NCBI GenBank assembly: GCA_963575745.1
Contig: CAUYUJ010015962.1
Span: forward strand, 239,476-303,475
Origin: Prorocentrum cordatum
Taxonomy: Eukaryota > Sar > Dinophyceae > Prorocentrales > Prorocentraceae
DNA: 64,000 nucleotides
Direction: 5' to 3'
Both the position numbers and the translations under genes were made by a program. How positions within the stretch are numbered: the first letter of the stretch is position 1; each line of letters opens with the position of its first letter. This document shows, one piece after another, positions 62,590-64,000 of the stretch. The notes below the pieces were generated by a model. The model was not told where the DNA came from. It saw only the letters and a program-made list of their open reading frames with translations, and made no database searches.

Positions 62590-62715
62590 TTTTTCTCTCT
62601 CTCTCTCTCTCTGTTTTTCTTTCTTTCTCTCTCTCTCTCTCTCCCTCTCATAAACAAACAATCAAACAAACACACACAAACACACAAACAAACCAACACA
62701 CAGACACACAGATGC
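62590..62715. repeat. (CT)n and (CA)n tracts
   Basis: TCTCTC 62,597-62,650, then CAAACACA to 62,712. On the gene's sense strand (GA)n precedes the exon 1 acceptor by about 45 bp. 62,716-63,290 shows no gene. Confidence 0.9.
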
Positions 62716-63296
62716 ACGCCGCCTGACGACACCTCCTCTCAGCAAGAGAACAGGTCCTGGAGCCCAGGAGGACACGAACCCTGGAGGCCTTGGGCTAGCT
62801 TCGGCCTCGCAGGGGCCTTATCGGGCCCTTGGCCTGTCAGAGGAACGAGCACGAAGAAAAACAGGTTCCTGGGAAAGCCTCTGGGTTCAGCACCTCTTCG
62901 CCACGAGGCCCCGTCTCCTCAGGCGAATCGCTCCCCGTCCTGAAACCGAATACCTCGACAAGCGTGAAGCTTGGAGATGTGGCCATTGGGCCAAGGAAGC
63001 GTTCTCGTACTCGGCGTTTCGACATTGGGCGGAAGGGGGGGGGGAGGGGGGTCTGCCTCTGGGCCTCTGCTTCATGCGTCTGTTTGCAATACTGCGCCCC
63101 ATGGGAGAGACTCTACAGGCTCGAAACAAGCGCCAAAAAACAGCCAAGACCGGCTCCGTGGGGGTGCGAGGGCCCGCGCCGACCGGCAACACGATGCATA
63201 AAAGAACAATCACCACTTGGGACATGCTGGTGCCTCTTTGGCTACCAGTCTCTCCACCCCGACCCCTCAACCTCAGATTCTTCTGCCGCTCCTGAA

Positions 63297-63425
63297 GTCC
63301 AGGAGGAGGAGGAGGAAGAAGAGGAGGAGGGGGGAGGAGGAGGAGGGGGGAGGATGAGGAGGAGGAGGAGGAGAAGGAGGAGGAGGAGGAAGAGGAGGAG
63401 GCGGAGGAGGAGGAGGAGGATGGAT
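63297..63425. repeat. (GGA)n microsatellite
   Basis: GGAGGA triplets with AGA and GGG interruptions. Confidence 0.92.
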
Positions 63426-63554
63426 CCGTCTTTCAAGGCGGGACCCGTCCCTCGACCTCAGATCCTGCTGCCGCTCCTGAAGTCCACAGGGTTGGTTCTG
63501 GAACGCTGCAGGGGAACCAGCTCGGAGGAGGGGTCCCACGTCGAGCTGGCCTCG

Positions 63555-63715
63555 GCAATAAATCGTCGAGGAATCGGCGATGGACCCCAGACAGCGTCGA
63601 GGAATCGTCGAGGAATCGTCGAGGAATCGTCGAGGAATCGGCGATAAATCGTCGATGAAATCGTCGATGAATCGTAGATAAATCGTCGATGAATCGGCGA
63701 TGGACCCCAGATAGC
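63555..63715. repeat. 12-bp GTCGAGGAATCG minisatellite
   Basis: About ten units of GTCGAGGAATC / GTCGATGAATC; GGCGATGGACCCCAGA(C/T)AGC occurs at both ends (63,577 and 63,697). Confidence 0.88.
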
Positions 63716-63832
63716 GAACCCGCACGATCCTGGGAGGGGGTGGGCTGCCGGGCCCCTACAACTGGTGACCAGTGGGGGTCGACGCGTCTCCCCCTGAGCT
63801 GATCTCCCCCCTGGCACTGCCCCTGATAGGAG
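63700..63832. repeat. right half of a family C element
   Basis: GGGGGTCGACGCGTCTCCCC ... TGAGCTGATCTCCCCCCTGG ... CACTGCCCCTG corresponds to the right ends at 17,400-17,458 and 20,232-20,302. 63,833-64,000 shows nothing further. Confidence 0.6.
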
Positions 63833-64000
63833 CGGTCGGCGGAGCGGCGATGTGTGTCCCAGTCGCCCCCACCCCTGAAGCCACAATACGTCTCACGCCT
63901 TCTGAAATGTGGGGGGCGTCGCGGGTGAACCACGCACGGCGCCCGACATCCGACGTCCTGAGATAGCCGCGACGCTCTTGGAATCCCTGGCCTGGGAGCT

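Overview
This window is nuclear DNA of a dinoflagellate. Three independent signs say so. First, relics of the dinoflagellate spliced leader (core CCATTTTGGCTCAAG) sit directly upstream of several reading frames (about 3,341-3,377, 52,230-52,246 and 55,186-55,200; weaker at 57,404-57,422 and 33,140-33,156). Second, introns use GT, GC and GA donors with acceptors that are nearly always AG followed by G. Third, the DNA is GC-rich, gene-poor and packed with retroelements, foldback elements and (CCT)n arrays. The species cannot be named from the sequence.

The main gene is an M16 (insulinase/pitrilysin clan) metallopeptidase resembling plant stromal processing peptidase. Eight short exons lie on the minus strand between 62,552 and 12,603. 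They join in frame into a domain with the zinc motif HMMEH and a downstream Glu 75 residues later. Coding DNA is about 0.9 kb in 50 kb; introns range from 0.6 to 23 kb, and both ends of the protein are missing. The introns hold most of the rest of the window.

Other genes, all on the minus strand, are: a retroposed glutathione S-transferase with one frameshift (2,607-3,297); an unknown multi-exon gene (57,166-55,846); a two-exon unknown protein with a spliced-leader relic and an ACG where ATG is expected (55,139-53,896); a decayed copy of what appears to be a large dinoflagellate family (52,230-49,809); and an orphan exon (60,997-60,615). The last four lie inside intron 1 of the peptidase.

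Mobile DNA: a nearly intact tyrosine-recombinase retrotransposon (DIRS/Ngaro/PAT type, 23,313-30,214, minus strand) lies in intron 3. It carries a small membrane ORF, a gag-like ORF, a reverse transcriptase/RNase H/cytosine-methyltransferase-like ORF and a tyrosine recombinase, bounded by split direct repeats A1...B1-A2-B2. A decayed LINE (41,917-45,483, plus strand) is followed by fragments of a second. Several foldback (MITE-like) families, dispersed composite repeats and many tandem arrays fill the remainder.

Layout: 1-2.6 kb repeats; 2.6-3.4 kb GST; 3.4-12.6 kb microsatellites, minisatellites and a 7-bp array; 12.6-21.3 kb peptidase exons 8 to 4 among foldback elements; 21.3-33.3 kb intron 3 with the retrotransposon; 33.3-39.5 kb exons 3 and 2 and a 98-bp array; 39.5-62.5 kb intron 1 with nested genes, LINE and arrays; 62.5-64 kb exon 1 and simple repeats.
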